DNA from: Rhyacophila brunnea
Taxonomy: Eukaryota > Arthropoda > Insecta > Trichoptera > Rhyacophilidae
Length of the DNA: 64,000 bases
Assembly (NCBI GenBank): GCA_022495005.1
Contig: JAGYXB010001417.1
Coordinates: forward strand, 62,001-126,000
Direction of reading: 5' to 3'
How positions within the stretch are numbered: the stretch's first letter is position 1; each line of letters begins with the position of its first letter. The position numbers and the translations under genes are program-made. Below are positions 21,478 to 32,974 of this stretch, piece by piece. The notes beneath the pieces were generated by a model. That model was not told the DNA's origin and did not search any database. It worked only from the letters and a program-made list of their open reading frames with translations.

Positions 21478-22104
21478 TGTTACTTTTCAGCCTTCGAGAT
21501 AAAGAATTCTCGTTTATTAAGTAAATTAACGTAATTTAGGTAGATTATTGCTTGTAAAGATTTGAATAACTAATTTCCCGTAATAAGTCAGAATATTCCA
21601 CAGTTTAAAAGAATACAACCTCGTTGTTCTGGTCATCAGTATCAAAAGTTGAGATCGCTTTGTTGATTTTCAACCTTTGTAGAGGAGACGGTAATAAAGA
21701 AATAATGTAGAGCTGTGGAGTTAGTTAATGAAAAACGGAAATGTTTTGTTAACAAACGTTTTATGAGTACCTAGGACGAGTAATTCAAAACACTTTTTAA
21801 ATTGAATTATATTTTGCTAGTATATAAATGTTACTGCCACGAGTGCCATGTTGTCGTTAACCTGAAGAATTTGGTTGAGAAGGGAAACATTGTCAAGGAG
21901 TCAATATTGACATATTGTTCTCATGGAATTTAATCTTAAGGTTACATAAAATGCCATACATTTTATATTATGTGGACTACGTAAAAGGAAAAAAGCAAAC
22001 AAGGGTCTTAAAACTTGGATAATAATCACTGAAGAGCCACTATTACGAAACATGATAATATTATATGACAAAAGGGTCCAGTGGTGTACGAAATTGACAT
22101 TTTG
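21478..22104. other. unassigned sequence
   Basis: AT-rich; no frame, RNA gene or repeat end recognised. Confidence 0.4.
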
Positions 22105-22262
22105 TAATCAATATAATATTTTTTATTGAATGTACTTATTTTGAAATATATATCCGCTAGAAAAGACCCAGCAGGGTCCGAACCTACGCCCCTCGTGATT
22201 CGCGCTCATGTGCACTGGCCACTATGCTATCCGCGTCTTATCTAATTGCGAAAAATATAACC
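22105..22262 (-). mobile_element. SINE family B copy with clear tRNA-like head
   Basis: On the minus strand: GATAAGACGCGGATAGCATA, GCGCGAATCACGAGGGGCG, GTAGGTTCGGACCCTGCTGG, then a shortened body ending ATTCAATAAAAAA. The head retains recognisable A and B boxes. Confidence 0.6.
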
Positions 22263-22369
22263 AATGATTTTTACTTACAACGCTTTCAGAAGCGTTTTGT
22301 AAATTGCGTTACTGATTGGCAATCAGTTTTTGCATTTGAAATCATTCATAAAATCATTTTAAATTACCT

Positions 22370-22560
22370 TAATTACTAACCAGAATCAGGATCCCTCCAA
22401 ATTTTAGTTATTACGTACTTGCACTACTTGCTAATAATTTAATTTACTATTTTTTTAATTCAACAAATAATTTACAAGGTTTAAGAATTTAACATTCTTC
22501 AATTGAACATACATCATTTCAAAACACTTCTGAGAAAAATATAACTAAAAATAAGGAAAA
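22370..22560 (-). mobile_element. SINE family B body
   Basis: TTTAAGAATTTAACATTC and CATTTCAAAACACTTCTGAG are the reverse complement of the body of 1680-1925. The head is missing. Confidence 0.5.
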
Positions 22561-22866
22561 ATAAAGATTTTTTGGCATTTTAATTTCAGTGAGATTGACC
22601 GAGTTTGATTTTTTTCATACAAAATATTATTATATACCACAAGTAATTTAACATGTTTTTATTACAACAACAAATATGTTGCAATAGAAAGTAAAGAAAT
22701 CTATTAATATGGTAATCGTATATTATACGACATTGTATTACTAAAATATTCCTAATTTAAAATTATTAAACACACATAAAAAAAGACCACGTGATCGACA
22801 GATTCGCATAGTTTTGTATTTGAAATTATATAATTTTTATTGAAAAGGTTCTCATATAATATATAA

Positions 22867-23425
22867 GGCGAAGGGTGGAGGGAGGTATGCTGTTAAGATC
22901 CTCCATAAATAGTGCATATTAATCTTTGTCAGTCATACGTATGTGTTTTTATTGAACTAAGATACAATTTATCTGTGGTGTTACAGTTTTTAAAAATCAA
23001 TTAAGCCCTGCCTAAACCAAACCATAATAGTTTTGGTATACTTTGGGCGATACGAGTAAATTATGCACACTTTTTCATTCATAATTTATTTGTTATATTA
23101 CACACATTATTGTTTCATTTTTCAAAATTCATTAGGCCATGCCTAATCAAACTATAATAGATAAAAATATTATTCTATCTGTAAAATATCCAAAGTTATG
23201 TTTGATTTAATTGCATATTTTTAGATATTTTATAGATGGACGAGTATTTTTTACTACCTATTGTCTAATATGGCTTGGTTTCACAGGGTTTAATTTAATT
23301 ATAAAAATTAACCAACACCATCTGTAAATTGTGGTCTTATTTCAATGAAATCAAATACGTATGACTGACAAAGTTTAGTGAGCACTATTAATGGCGGATC
23401 GTAATAGCCAACCTCCACTCTTCTA
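22867..23425. mobile_element. hAT-like MITE, CAGTGGCGAAGGGTGGAGG family, copy 1 (ends decayed)
   Basis: GGCGAAGGGTGGAGGGAGG opens, CAACCTCCACTCTTC closes. TGTTAAGATCCTCCATAAAT and CACTATTAATGGCGGATC pair as subterminal inverted repeats. Internal TTAAGCCCTGCCTAAACC and its complement form further hairpins. Five copies occur in this window. Confidence 0.65.
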
Positions 23426-23819
23426 CATAGTATCTTTTGAGAGAGGAAAATACAAACATCTAATCTCCCTCTGATGAGTGGAAAATAATAATTAAATTAC
23501 ATTTATCTCTAAGATTTTCTTCTTTGTTACCGATAATTTACTATAATAAATTTCTCTTGCTTGAAAATCCTCCGTGGTTTGTCATACCCGCTGTATACAA
23601 AAGAATTTTTAATTTGACTTTATCGTGTACGCAATATTTCTTCCTCGTAAATCCGAGGTTATTTTTCCATAGAGATGATAAAATGACGGGCGAGTCAGTC
23701 GTTTTGACAACAATGACTCATTGTGTGTTCATAAATGTAACGACTTCGCTGGACTTTATGAAAGCAGTTTGGCTTCGTATATAAGTTCCTAAAATTACTC
23801 AAATTTTATACACATAGAT
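23426..23819. other. unassigned sequence
   Basis: An 86-codon frame (23524-23784) has no known motif. Nothing else. Confidence 0.35.
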
Positions 23820-24825
23820 CAGTGTTTCCCAAACTTTCGACATCTGTGTACCCCTCCTATAATTTTCATAACACTGAGTACCCCTCGTCAAAAAAAAAAT
23901 TGCATATATTTTTTTCTTTTTAGTAGATACATAAACAAAATAATAATAAATGAAAAATAAAATTCATTCATAATGAAATTGTTTATAATATTAATACTAT
24001 CGACTGAAGGTACTTGATGAAATTTGAATTTAAATTTATTATAATATGCTATCGAGGGTATTGTTATTATAAGATAGGGTTTTTACTAATTAGGTTTTTT
24101 ACTAACACTTCAACTATTCATAAGTTGTTTATTGTATTTTTTGTAACCTTTGACTTGATAGGTAGGTAATGGAGTTTTTACCTACTTTATTGTATTAATT
24201 TATTATGTAAGCTAGAGTAAAGAGAGTTTGTTGTCAGTGTGTGTTTACCTTTGGTGAGTGTACACGGCGCCTGAAGATGCCGAAAGGCGACACCCGGGTC
24301 GCAAAAAACGACTTAAATGGAATAGTACAGAGCTTGAATCCATTAGAATTTGAAATTATTTATGTTGAAACAGATCATCATAAGTTGGTTCCCTGGTTGT
24401 TAATTTTAATCTGAGATGTGGTTCCACATCCAAAAGCCTGTTCCCTTTTTTGACTTAATGTCTACAAATAATGCTGAAAAAGCAACTTAATATAAATATT
24501 ATGAAGTTGGAAAAGGTACGATGTATTTCAGGACTTTCTCTGTTAAAATTGGATACACGAATGTTGCATTTGCAACCAGAATGATGTTTAAGTACCCTCC
24601 TTATATTATCTATTCTTCAAGAATTCGTCTCGAGCTAATTTCAAAAATTGCTCTTCTTCCGCATGCCTTCAAAGATAAACCTTCTAGTTAAACCTTCTTG
24701 TGTTATATTGATTTCGTGTTAATGATTTTTGCATCAGGCGCAGCCAAAGCCCTGTGCAACGCGTACCCCTACCAAACTCTTCCCGTACCCCAGGCGGTAC
24801 GCGTATCACACTTTGGGAAACACTG
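23820..24825. mobile_element. hAT-like element, CAGTGTTTCCCAAAC ends, non-coding
   Basis: CAGTGTTTCCCAAACTTTCG opens and CACACTTTGGGAAACACTG closes, a classic hAT terminal pair. ATAGAT flanks both sides directly (a slipped or decayed 8-bp duplication). Subterminal GTACCCCTCC/GCGTACCCCT motifs repeat. A Penelope-type fragment lies inside (24225-24350). Confidence 0.65.
24225..24350 (+). mobile_element. Penelope-type terminal fragment with hammerhead-like core, copy 1
   Basis: GGTGAGTGTACACGGCGCC is followed by CTGAAGATGCCGAAAGGCG and ACACCCGGGTCGCAAA, then AAATGGAATAGTACAGAGC. The same series is at 46370-46495. CUGANGA, a short stem and GAAAC is the hammerhead core arrangement found in Penelope-like elements. 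This copy has GACAC in place of GAAAC, so it is probably inactive. Confidence 0.45.
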
Positions 24826-25019
24826 ATAGATGAACTGTTAAATGGCACACATTAAAATAAAGTATTTAGGGTGACAATATCATATTTTATAAAGTAACAA
24901 ACTTGATAATACGATTTACAATAAATGGATCGCGTTAATCATTTAAAATTTAAATCATCAAATCATGCAACATTTATAAATAAGGAAAATGGATGCATAA
25001 TTATTAAGAATTAAGTTTA

Positions 25020-25380
25020 TTTGAAAAAAAATGAGTGACTCCCACAGAACAGATAATAAATATAACTCCGATAGGCAATATTCAATACACTACATTTTGA
25101 TGCAGAGTTTTGAATGTGTGAGCGTTCTACGAAAATGAAACACGCATTATGCACGTGCAATAGTGTATGTAATAAATACACCAATGTTAAAAATAAGCTT
25201 CACTGCATAAACCGAGAGCAGTTGTCAGTATTCAACGTATGACAGATTCTTGACACGTGTTTAAGCTTATCCCGGGTTATTCCTTACTCGAGATCGGCAA
25301 CCTGCTACTCTTTACTCGTTAGATATTTCAGTTCCCATTATTTATGAGTTCCCTGGTGTCTCCTGCATTCCAAAAAATGC
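25020..25380. repeat. dispersed repeat, inverted partner at 51110-51430
   Basis: Shared blocks include GAAACACGCATTATGCACGTG, AACCGAGAGCAGTTGTCAG, TGACACGTGTTTAAGC and TACTCGAGATCGG. The two copies are in opposite orientation and lie on either side of the large coding exon. Confidence 0.6.
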
Positions 25381-25539
25381 TCAATGGATTTTCAGAGGGT
25401 GGTAATGATTCGTGCGAAGATCGTGACTGCCCTTGAGAGACAATTTTGAGAGGGGTGCCATGGAGATGTTGCTGTTAGACGACTACGTAACATGTGATGA
25501 GTGGAGCATCGAGTGTTGTGGAAGAAGAAGAAGAATAAT

Positions 25540-25880
25540 AATAGTTTAGTTATCTGTTTAGTATTGATGAACCAGTCAATCATCCAGAGACTGAAGATAA
25601 AGGAACGGCTCTCGACGATATGTCTGAGAAGAATTCTGCAGTTTTTTGGACATATTGTCAGGTGTGGACCGGACAACCTGGAGAGACTGGTAGTTTTGGG
25701 TAGCCTCCAGGGAAGGCGAAGCAGAGGGTCTGCGCGATGGAGCGACCAAGTGAAAGAGCTGACTGGGGGCACCATCCATTCTGCCCTGAGAGAAGCGGAA
25801 GATCGAGAAGGATGGAAAGTCTTGGTCGCTCAAAGGATGGCGAAATTTAATTGTGGTCACGATTCTCAGCCATGAGTGCA
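25540..25880 (+). pseudogene. LINE RT C-terminal tail
   Basis: An open frame (25501-25875) reads N-Q-S-I-I-Q-R-L-K-I-K-E-R-L-S-T-I-C-L-R-R-I-L-Q-F-F-G-H-I-V-R, then L-Q-G-R-R-S-R-G and A-R-W-S-D-Q-V-K-E-L-T-G-G. This is the very C-terminus of a LINE RT of the kind at 45795-46270 (minus) and 63185-63375. Open for 124 codons here, but nothing of the enzyme core is present. Confidence 0.75.
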
Positions 25881-26445
25881 CGACCAAGAAGAGATCTGTG
25901 ATGCAAAGATGAAAGCCAAAGCCGGCAATATTTAAAAAAAAATCACAATGTTAAATTACTGAATCAACTTCTACTGTCTCAAAGAAAACCAAAAACTCTC
26001 GTATTTTTAAGTAGGTATTTCATTTAGATATGAATTAGATCTCAATACTATACGGTAATCCATTTCCAACACAGCAGCTCACTGTGATCTGTGATACGGC
26101 CAACTGCATACGTACAAATTTCTAGACCTGATTTGAAGATGCTTGGTAAAAAGAACCGGGAAATGGCTACGCTGGAACGACCAGCATGGATAAAGTTTTT
26201 GGTAGAAGCCAAAACCTCTCTAGTTATGGAGTCTATATCACGGATATAGTATCTATGGATACTGGTGGCGCTTTTCGCAGTGGACTGTAATTTGAAGGTG
26301 ATGGTGGTTGGTGGATTACGGATCTAGAGAGGGGGGCTTGCAGAGGATGCCAGACACCAGACACTGACCTTTAAGTTGAAAGGGCTGGCGCGCGCTGGGG
26401 CTGGTTTGGTGTTCACGCACTCACGAACTGGTAAACGGACTTTTA
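25881..26445. other. LINE 3' flank and unassigned sequence
   Basis: CACGACCAAGAAGAGATCTG near 25880 is shared with 63370 and belongs to the LINE 3' end. A G-rich patch lies at 26320-26410. No gene recognised. Confidence 0.35.
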
Positions 26446-26716
26446 TGGGTGAGTGGTTCACAAGCATAGTGAACCAAGTCCATTCTGGTTTTGAGTAAGA
26501 TATGTTCAAACATAATATTTGAGCATTTCTAATTCTGTAAGGGTATAATTGCAATTCTGAAGTTTTATTTTGAGTACATTTAAGTTATTATGTAAGGGAA
26601 ATAAAATTATACCCTTACAGAATAAGAAATACTCAAATATTATCTTTGAACCAGCTTACTCAAAAATAACCAGAATGGACTTGGTTCACTACCTATGCTT
26701 GTGAACCACTCATATA
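26446..26716. mobile_element. long palindrome, about 105-bp arms
   Basis: GAGTGGTTCACAAGCATAGT at the left and CTATGCTTGTGAACCACTC at the right begin arms that stay complementary through CCAAGTCCATTCTGG and CTGTAAGGGTATAAT. A short AT-rich loop of about 50 bp separates them. Likely a foldback MITE; target duplication not clear. Confidence 0.65.
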
Positions 26717-27510
26717 TGAGGTTGATGAATGATGATGATAAGTTCAGGATAGATGATATAGACGCGTTGTTTACTCAAACCGTAACAGATTTAGCGCAAC
26801 GAAGGTCAAAAATATGCCTTTTGAGTCACTCGGTAGTTAACGAAGGCTAAGCTATTAGAAGCCCGCAACGCAACCGCTTTCTTGATGTCACTCAAGCTAA
26901 CTAACTGTTATTCAATCACGGTCGATTAATGACCCGTAAATGCTCGTCGTCTAGTCTTGTGACAATAATAAATAAGGATTTAAGGTAGGTGAGGAAATAA
27001 GGGATAACGGCCACCATATTTGTATGAACCAGATACAAAAAGTAGAAAATTTCGTAAACTAGATAAAACATGTAAATGAAATATTTATAAACTATGAATA
27101 ATTTTAATTATAATAAGATCGAAATATTTCTGAGTTTAAAATGGATTTATTATCCAGAATGTTGTGGTAATTAGGAACTCAGCAATACGATTATTAATTT
27201 TATTAATAAAACAGATTAATAATATTAGTTCTGTATTTAGTTGCATTTATTTTGTTAAATATTTCCAAAGTAAACTATTTATTGTTGTTTATAGAATAAT
27301 ATAATGTTTATAATGTAAATGTTTCCCCAATGATCCTTAATTGGCGCATGTAAATGTTTGTAAATTTTGTAAATATATCTGTATATTTTTTGTATAATAT
27401 GTCATGTAAATACGCTATAGGGAATGTTTGTCTTTGGGGCCAAACAGTAAATGTTTATTTTTCTTTAAAAAATATATTTGTTTATTGATGTCATCGTTTT
27501 CTTTTGGTTT
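26717..27510. other. 3' end of upstream intron
   Basis: AT-rich sequence ending in TTTTCTTTTGGTTTCAG, a good polypyrimidine tract and acceptor for the exon at 27514. No repeat family recognised. Confidence 0.5.
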
Positions 27511-27516
27511 CAGCAG
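27511..27516 (+). promoter_or_regulatory. tandem NAGNAG splice acceptor
   Basis: The sequence TTTCAGCAGGAC offers two acceptors three bases apart (after 27513 or 27516). Use of the second would remove one glutamine without shifting frame. Such sites often give both isoforms. Confidence 0.6.
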
Positions 27517-30500
27517 GACAGTCCTGATGAAAAGCCTGTGATAAGATTACCGGACATTAGAGAAGACGTTTCAATAAGTGGCTCAACAACAGCCATCAAC
27601 ACATCTGTTCAAGGCGGTCAGTCTCACCAGATTCTCACAGCTGCGATGGAAAACCTAGCTCCCGGTAACCACACGTCAACGTTAAACCTCCAAACACCTT
27701 CCACTCCTAGGATAGATATTTCACGAGCGTCGAGTTCCAGCCATCATGACTCAAGAGATAGTTCTCCAGAAAATGCTATATTTGGCGTGAGTGAAAACGA
27801 AAAAGATCGAGAAGGTGCCAAGCTTGGATTAGGATTCCGAGAAGATGGAACTGCAGATTTGAGATCATCCACTGAAGAATTAGCATTTTTGGAACCGAAT
27901 ACTGTCACAGCTGAAAAAGAAACATCTAAACAACCATCCAGAAAATCACCTCTCATGTTCAAGCAAGAAGATCACCATAGAAAAGATAGTCAATGCTCTG
28001 ATATTGTGCTGCTCTCGATATCAGGTAGAACTAGTCGATTGTCCAGTATTGGAAGTCAAGGATCTGGACATTCAAATGCGTCTGGACATTCAAATATGAG
28101 TCATATATCTGGTGTTAGTAATGTTAGTCATATATCTGGTCAAAGTCGCCTTTCAGTCATATCTGGAATATCAAGATCACCTTCACCTCATAAAATGTTA
28201 CTCGAAACATCTTTTTGTGGACCAAAACCTCTTGAGAATGAAGTTGGTGTAGTTGGTAATGATAAACATCGCAATGAAGTACTGGAAGAAGTTTTATTAT
28301 CACGGAAGCATGATCCAAGAGAAGCTATAGTAGCCGAAGGTACGAGAGTTGTAGTGGCAAAAGCAAAAGAACCAGTTATACCTCCGGCAGTTGTTGAAGT
28401 ACCACCTGCTCGTGTTGTTGAAAAACCACGGGTTCCAACGGCAGCTCAACAAAAATCCGCAGCCATTAGAAGACAATCACAAGAACAACTCAGAAAGGAG
28501 TCTCTCACATCTCCAGTTATAACACTCTCAACTTTGGGATCAAGTTATAAACCTGAGAAGAAGTCCGAATCACAGTTACATGTCAAAAGTAATGTTCCGA
28601 CGACTAAGATAAAGCAGCAGAATAGGAAAAATTCAGCTGGCGGTAAGCAACCTGCGAGATCGAGTAGAAGCGGGGGCGGTTCGGAAACTGATTACATTAG
28701 AATAAAATTAAAACCAGATCATATGTACGATGAAGACAGCGAACAATCGAAGGAGGCACAGCAACAGCAAGAAACAGTGCAGAAACCAGTGTCATTGAAT
28801 CTCAATGACCACTCTAAAAAAAGTGCTCAACATTTTTCACAATTAGTTAAACGCGAGGATAGTCTAAATAAAATTAGCCGACATCCAGGAGATGGTAGTG
28901 ATTCTCAAAAATCCTCAATCAGCTCAAAAAGTAAAAGTCAATCGCCGAATGCCACTCCAACTGCAAGTCCAAGATCTGGTAGACGCATTCATTTAAAGGA
29001 TAAAGAGCCTGGAAGTAGAACACCTTCTCCAGCAGGAGTGACGACGTCTAGAAAATCTTCATTCTGTTCTCTGTTCAAGTCAAGAGAAACTATTGCTAGC
29101 CCAGAATCTCCCACTGGTTCTGTGTCTAAAAAGAAAGGCCTGACGGGTCTAATTAAAGATGCGAGTAGTAGTATTCATAGTTCAAGATCAAGAAGTAAAA
29201 GTAGAGACAGATCTGGTACAACTACGCCTACTTCGGGAAGCAAGCCTAAAGGGTCTGTTTTGGCAATATTTAAACCAAGAAAGTCAAGCGCTTCTGCGTC
29301 TCCTGTTGCTCGAGAAAGTTTACCTAATTTAGATGGTATTAGCAATATGGAGTATAAGTACAGCTCCGAAGCTAAAAGCGTTCAGAATCTAAGATCAACT
29401 GCGAAAGAAAGATTAAAGTACTACGATACTCCTGTGGATGGAGTTATAAGAATTCCACTACATACACCATCAGATGAAGAAGAGAAGATTTTGAACAAAG
29501 AAAAATTAATGGGGAAATCTACTCTGCAGGAGGATTTGAATCAAATAAAAATTGATCGACCAGTAAGTGCTCCTAGTTCAAGTAGGCCGTCAATAAGTCA
29601 GCCATCTTCGAATGTTGCAGAAAAACAACAAAGTAAAACGAGGGACCCTAATTCTAAACAAGTCGTTCTTCCTGATGGCAGCATCAGAATTCCGCTTCAT
29701 TCTCCGAGTGAAGATAAATTCGTTCGATGTGATTTATTGTCTCCAAAAGAAGCGCAAGAATTAAATAGACAATGTAGCAAGATTTCAACCAAGAAAGGAA
29801 CCAAAATTGACAAAGTTTCAAATGGTAGTGTATCGTCTTCTTCAGATATTTCAAGACACGAAGAAAAAGTTGTTATAGAAAAAAGAACAGAGGTAAAAAA
29901 ACCTATTGAAAAAAATATAGTAGTTGAAAATCCTGTTACGGTTGAAAAAATAACTCCAGTTGAACAAATAAAAACATTTGAACAGCCCAAAGCAGTTATT
30001 AAAACCAAATCAATAGAAAGAATGAAACAAGTTGACAATATAAAACCCATAGAATTGCCGCCTAAAATAGTTGAGCAGTACAGGATGCCAGAGCCCGTGG
30101 AGAGCACGCCAGAACCGGAGTCGGAGCCTGAACCGTTTGTAGAAGAAGAAAAAATCAGTAATCAAAGTAAAAAGCATATCATTTTTACAACAAAAGTAGG
30201 GAGCAAGGATCAACTTTTTAGTTTGCAATTTAGCTTATCCAAGACTGACAGTCAGTCCAGCCAGATGTCGGAAAACCGAAGCCAAATCTCTGAAGACAGC
30301 GTGATAGAAATGCCGATTGGAGATAAACGAATAGAAGACGCATTTTCAAATAGATCTCCATCTGTTGATTGTAAAACAGATGCCCCTAGTAAAAAGGCAG
30401 AAGTCGAAGTGGCCAAATTTGCGACTGACGAATTCTGTATTCACTCATCTGAGATGACGGATTCTAAGCATTCTGAAATATCTCTCATGTCTAGTGAAAA

Positions 30501-31469
30501 ATCTTTTAAAGACTCTCCTCAGACGACTTATCGAAATTCCGCTATATCTGAGAGCGTGAGCCCGCGGAATTCAGTCGATGACCCGGTCCACGACTCTTCA
30601 GAGTCAGAAAGAGACTCAGAGTTGGATTTTGTGAGAAAAAAACAACTCCAGGCTCTGGAAAAAGCCGGCGTTCCAGAACCTGAAGTTGTTGATCACGAAA
30701 GAAAAGGCCTGGTCTTGCAACAAGATTCTTTTGACGATGAACTCCCCTACGTGCCAACGACATTGCCGCAGGAGCGGTCGGTCGCCGTGCCCATTGTGCC
30801 TGTCAAGCAGCGCCAGGGCTACGAAATGAAGACATTTCCAATTGAACGACCTCGATCGACCACTCCTATAAATCCTAGCTGTTTAGAAGAGTATTGTTCC
30901 GACGAAGTCTACACCCCGGACGCTACGAAAGCGGAAAGATTAAAAATTAGTCTACCGAAAGAAGAAGCGCCAGAAAAGACTAAAGCGAAGCAAAAAACGA
31001 AATCCCCGCGACGCATTTCGACTGCATCTAGTCCGAAGACTTGGTTTGAATTTGCTGAACAAGGTATTGCGAATGTTCCAAGAAAAAGTTCCACGGGGCA
31101 TGAGTCTGATTCGGATCCAGCTCCTCCTTTACCCCCGAGAGCACCAATTAATAAGCCACAATGGATTAACTTCGAAGATATACCTGAGAGAAGAAAACTG
31201 CCGAAGAGAATACAGACTATCCCAAGTCGTACCAATGTAGAGGTCTCCAATGAAACTAATGTCGTGTATACTTATGTGAATCCTGAAGATTGCAAGTGCG
31301 AGTGTCACGAAGCTGGGAAGGAGCACGAAGTAGATGATATGACTCCAGATAAGGAGGAAGACGAAGAACCACTGCTGGATGAGAATGAAGAGGCTGAAGG
31401 GATCAGTGCACCGGTTTCGAGTAGACTGCGAGGTGAGAGCACGAGAGACAAGCGGTGCAGCAGTATAAG
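27514..31469 (+). CDS. large internal exon of a serine-rich, probably disordered protein
   Basis: An unbroken 1318-codon reading frame (plus two bases) runs from acceptor TTTCAG|CAG to donor ATAAG|GTATAG. I do not recognise the family. Counting Q at 27514 as residue 1: Ser/Gly/His repeats with S-H-I-S-G (184-225); basic Ser-rich blocks with S-F-C-S-L-F-K (516-522) and V-L-A-I-F-K-P-R (582-589); two copies of D-G-(V/S)-I-R-I-P-L-H (642-650, 721-729); degenerate Val/Glu/Lys/Pro repeats (790-850); D-E-L-P-Y-V-P-T-T-L-P (1075-1085); a proline-rich P-P-L-P-P-R followed by Q-W-I-N-F-E-D-I-P-E (1204-1224); C-K-C-E-C-H (1260-1265); then an acidic stretch. No transmembrane segment or catalytic motif. 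The ATG at 27478 lies in the intron and is not a real start; the N-terminus is in exons upstream. Many S/T-P and R-x-x-S sites suggest a phosphorylated scaffold or cytoskeletal protein (inference). Confidence 0.9.
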
Positions 31470-31491
31470 GTATAGTCAATTAACCTCTTAA
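31470..31491 (+). other. possible alternative C-terminus by intron read-through
   Basis: If the donor at 31469/31470 is not used, the frame continues R-Y-S-Q-L-T-S and stops at 31489-31491. AATAAA at 31786-31791 could end such a transcript. The spliced form is preferred because the downstream exons fit in phase. Confidence 0.3.
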
Positions 31492-31785
31492 CTTAAAAAT
31501 TGAAATAATTGGAAGGCCATATAATACCAACATGGTAGCTGGCTTCAATTTTCTATATGTACCTACCTACTTATCGTCTGATTTGATTGTTAATATATTT
31601 TTTTTATTTATTCATTTAAGAAAACAAAACATTGTAGACATAACAAATCTAAATCCAAGACGTGCACAACATGAGATTTACATTATAACAAATATTGCCC
31701 TCACAAGAGAGAGGAAGAGAATATATAAATTAATAACAATAATAATTAAAAGAAAAACATACTTAAGTACAATTTTATACAGAAA

Positions 31786-31791
31786 AATAAA
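31786..31791 (+). terminator. possible polyadenylation signal for a read-through isoform
   Basis: AATAAA lies 295 bases after the read-through stop at 31491. AATAAA is common by chance in this AT-rich DNA. Confidence 0.2.
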
Positions 31792-32401
31792 ATTTCGAAT
31801 ACAAAATACATAGAACGTCGCCAAAAATGTCTACGTCTTTGGGGAGTGCATTGACCTGTCTTGCACCCCTCACTTATGGTCATAAAACGTAAAGATTTTA
31901 TGCTGCAAAATGCTAATTTGAAGTTAAATTTGATTGGTGATGTTTTGAGTGGACTATATTTGAATGAAGTTGAGTTTTGTGGGGTAGAGTGGATTGTGTC
32001 ACTCACTCGCAGTAGTTTTGTTTATGGTGGAGTTGGCGGGTCACCTTAGGTCACCAAAGGTGTGACTTTTATGCGCTTGTATTCAATTTATATTTTTGCA
32101 GATAGGCATACTGTTATTCTTAATCTTCTTCTTTCCTATCAGAAATGACACGAGAGAAAGGCATTACTTTAATACGTATTATGGATCGATAGTCTTAATC
32201 CCAATGTTAAACAAGGAGCGGTAAAAGTATACAATTTCCATTCCCAACTGCCTAACATAGCGCGCTGTTTTTTTTAATATTCGCGTAACGGCTTTTACGA
32301 CCGCCATTTTTAAATGTTTCGAAAAAAATATTACTTTCGCGAGCGGCATAATATTGCCAGAACAAAAATATTTAAATTAATCCTAATTAAAGATGTAGAT
32401 T

Positions 32402-32666
32402 GTACACCTGTGGGTCTATTCTATACTTATGGAACACTAAATTGATAAATAGTATCAAACTTAGGGTAGGTTTGTATCAAAATATTAGCACTTATTGTAA
32501 CAATTACACGAAGCTGGTTTTTATTGTTGCAATAAGTGCTATATTTTAACAGCACCTATCTTGCTGCTGTTAAAATATCACACTTATTGCAACAATAAAA
32601 CCAGCCAGTAGTGATAATATTCGCATGAACAGCGGTCGATAAGCATAGAATAGACCCACAGGTACA
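32402..32666. mobile_element. palindromic MITE, GCACTTATTGT family, copy 4 (variant ends)
   Basis: GTACACCTGTGGGTCTATTC opens and GAATAGACCCACAGGTAC closes. Two TTATTGTTGCAATAAGTG-like motifs and GTGCTATATTTTAACAGCAC pair internally. The outer ends differ from copies 2 and 3 but the core is the same. Confidence 0.65.
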
Positions 32667-32974
32667 CTTATAATGGGCAATAAAGGAAATTTTGACAAAA
32701 GAAAATGCTTTGTAGAACAGAGGTTTTATTAGCATCGTATGCGAAAAATATAATTAACAACCAATTTAAGTTCTACAATAATCATAAAGCACATGTGGTG
32801 TATTTCTTCTTTCTTACAAACGATTGTTTACTATTTTAATAACATACGCGATTTGTTTTGAATATTTTGAGTAGATCGTAAACATTTTTAGTACTTACCT
32901 ATATAGACTTTGCAATAATGCTGTCATCTGTCAGTTCATGATCAAAACTATTACATCTACCATATGATCACGAC

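Noticed and set aside
27478..27513. ATG at 27478 as the start of the large protein
   Set aside because: The 12 codons before Q encode F-I-D-V-I-V-F-F-W-F-Q, which is simply the translated polypyrimidine tract and acceptor. The exon begins at 27514.
29697..31479. Minus-strand open frames opposite the large exon (for example 29697-30107, 30909-31250, 31129-31479)
   Set aside because: They are antisense shadows of a Ser/Glu/Lys-rich coding exon, with no motif of their own.
31471..31491. R-Y-S-Q-L-T-S stop as the normal C-terminus
   Set aside because: A donor lies at 31469/31470 and two downstream exons fit in exact phase with matching composition. Kept only as a possible isoform.
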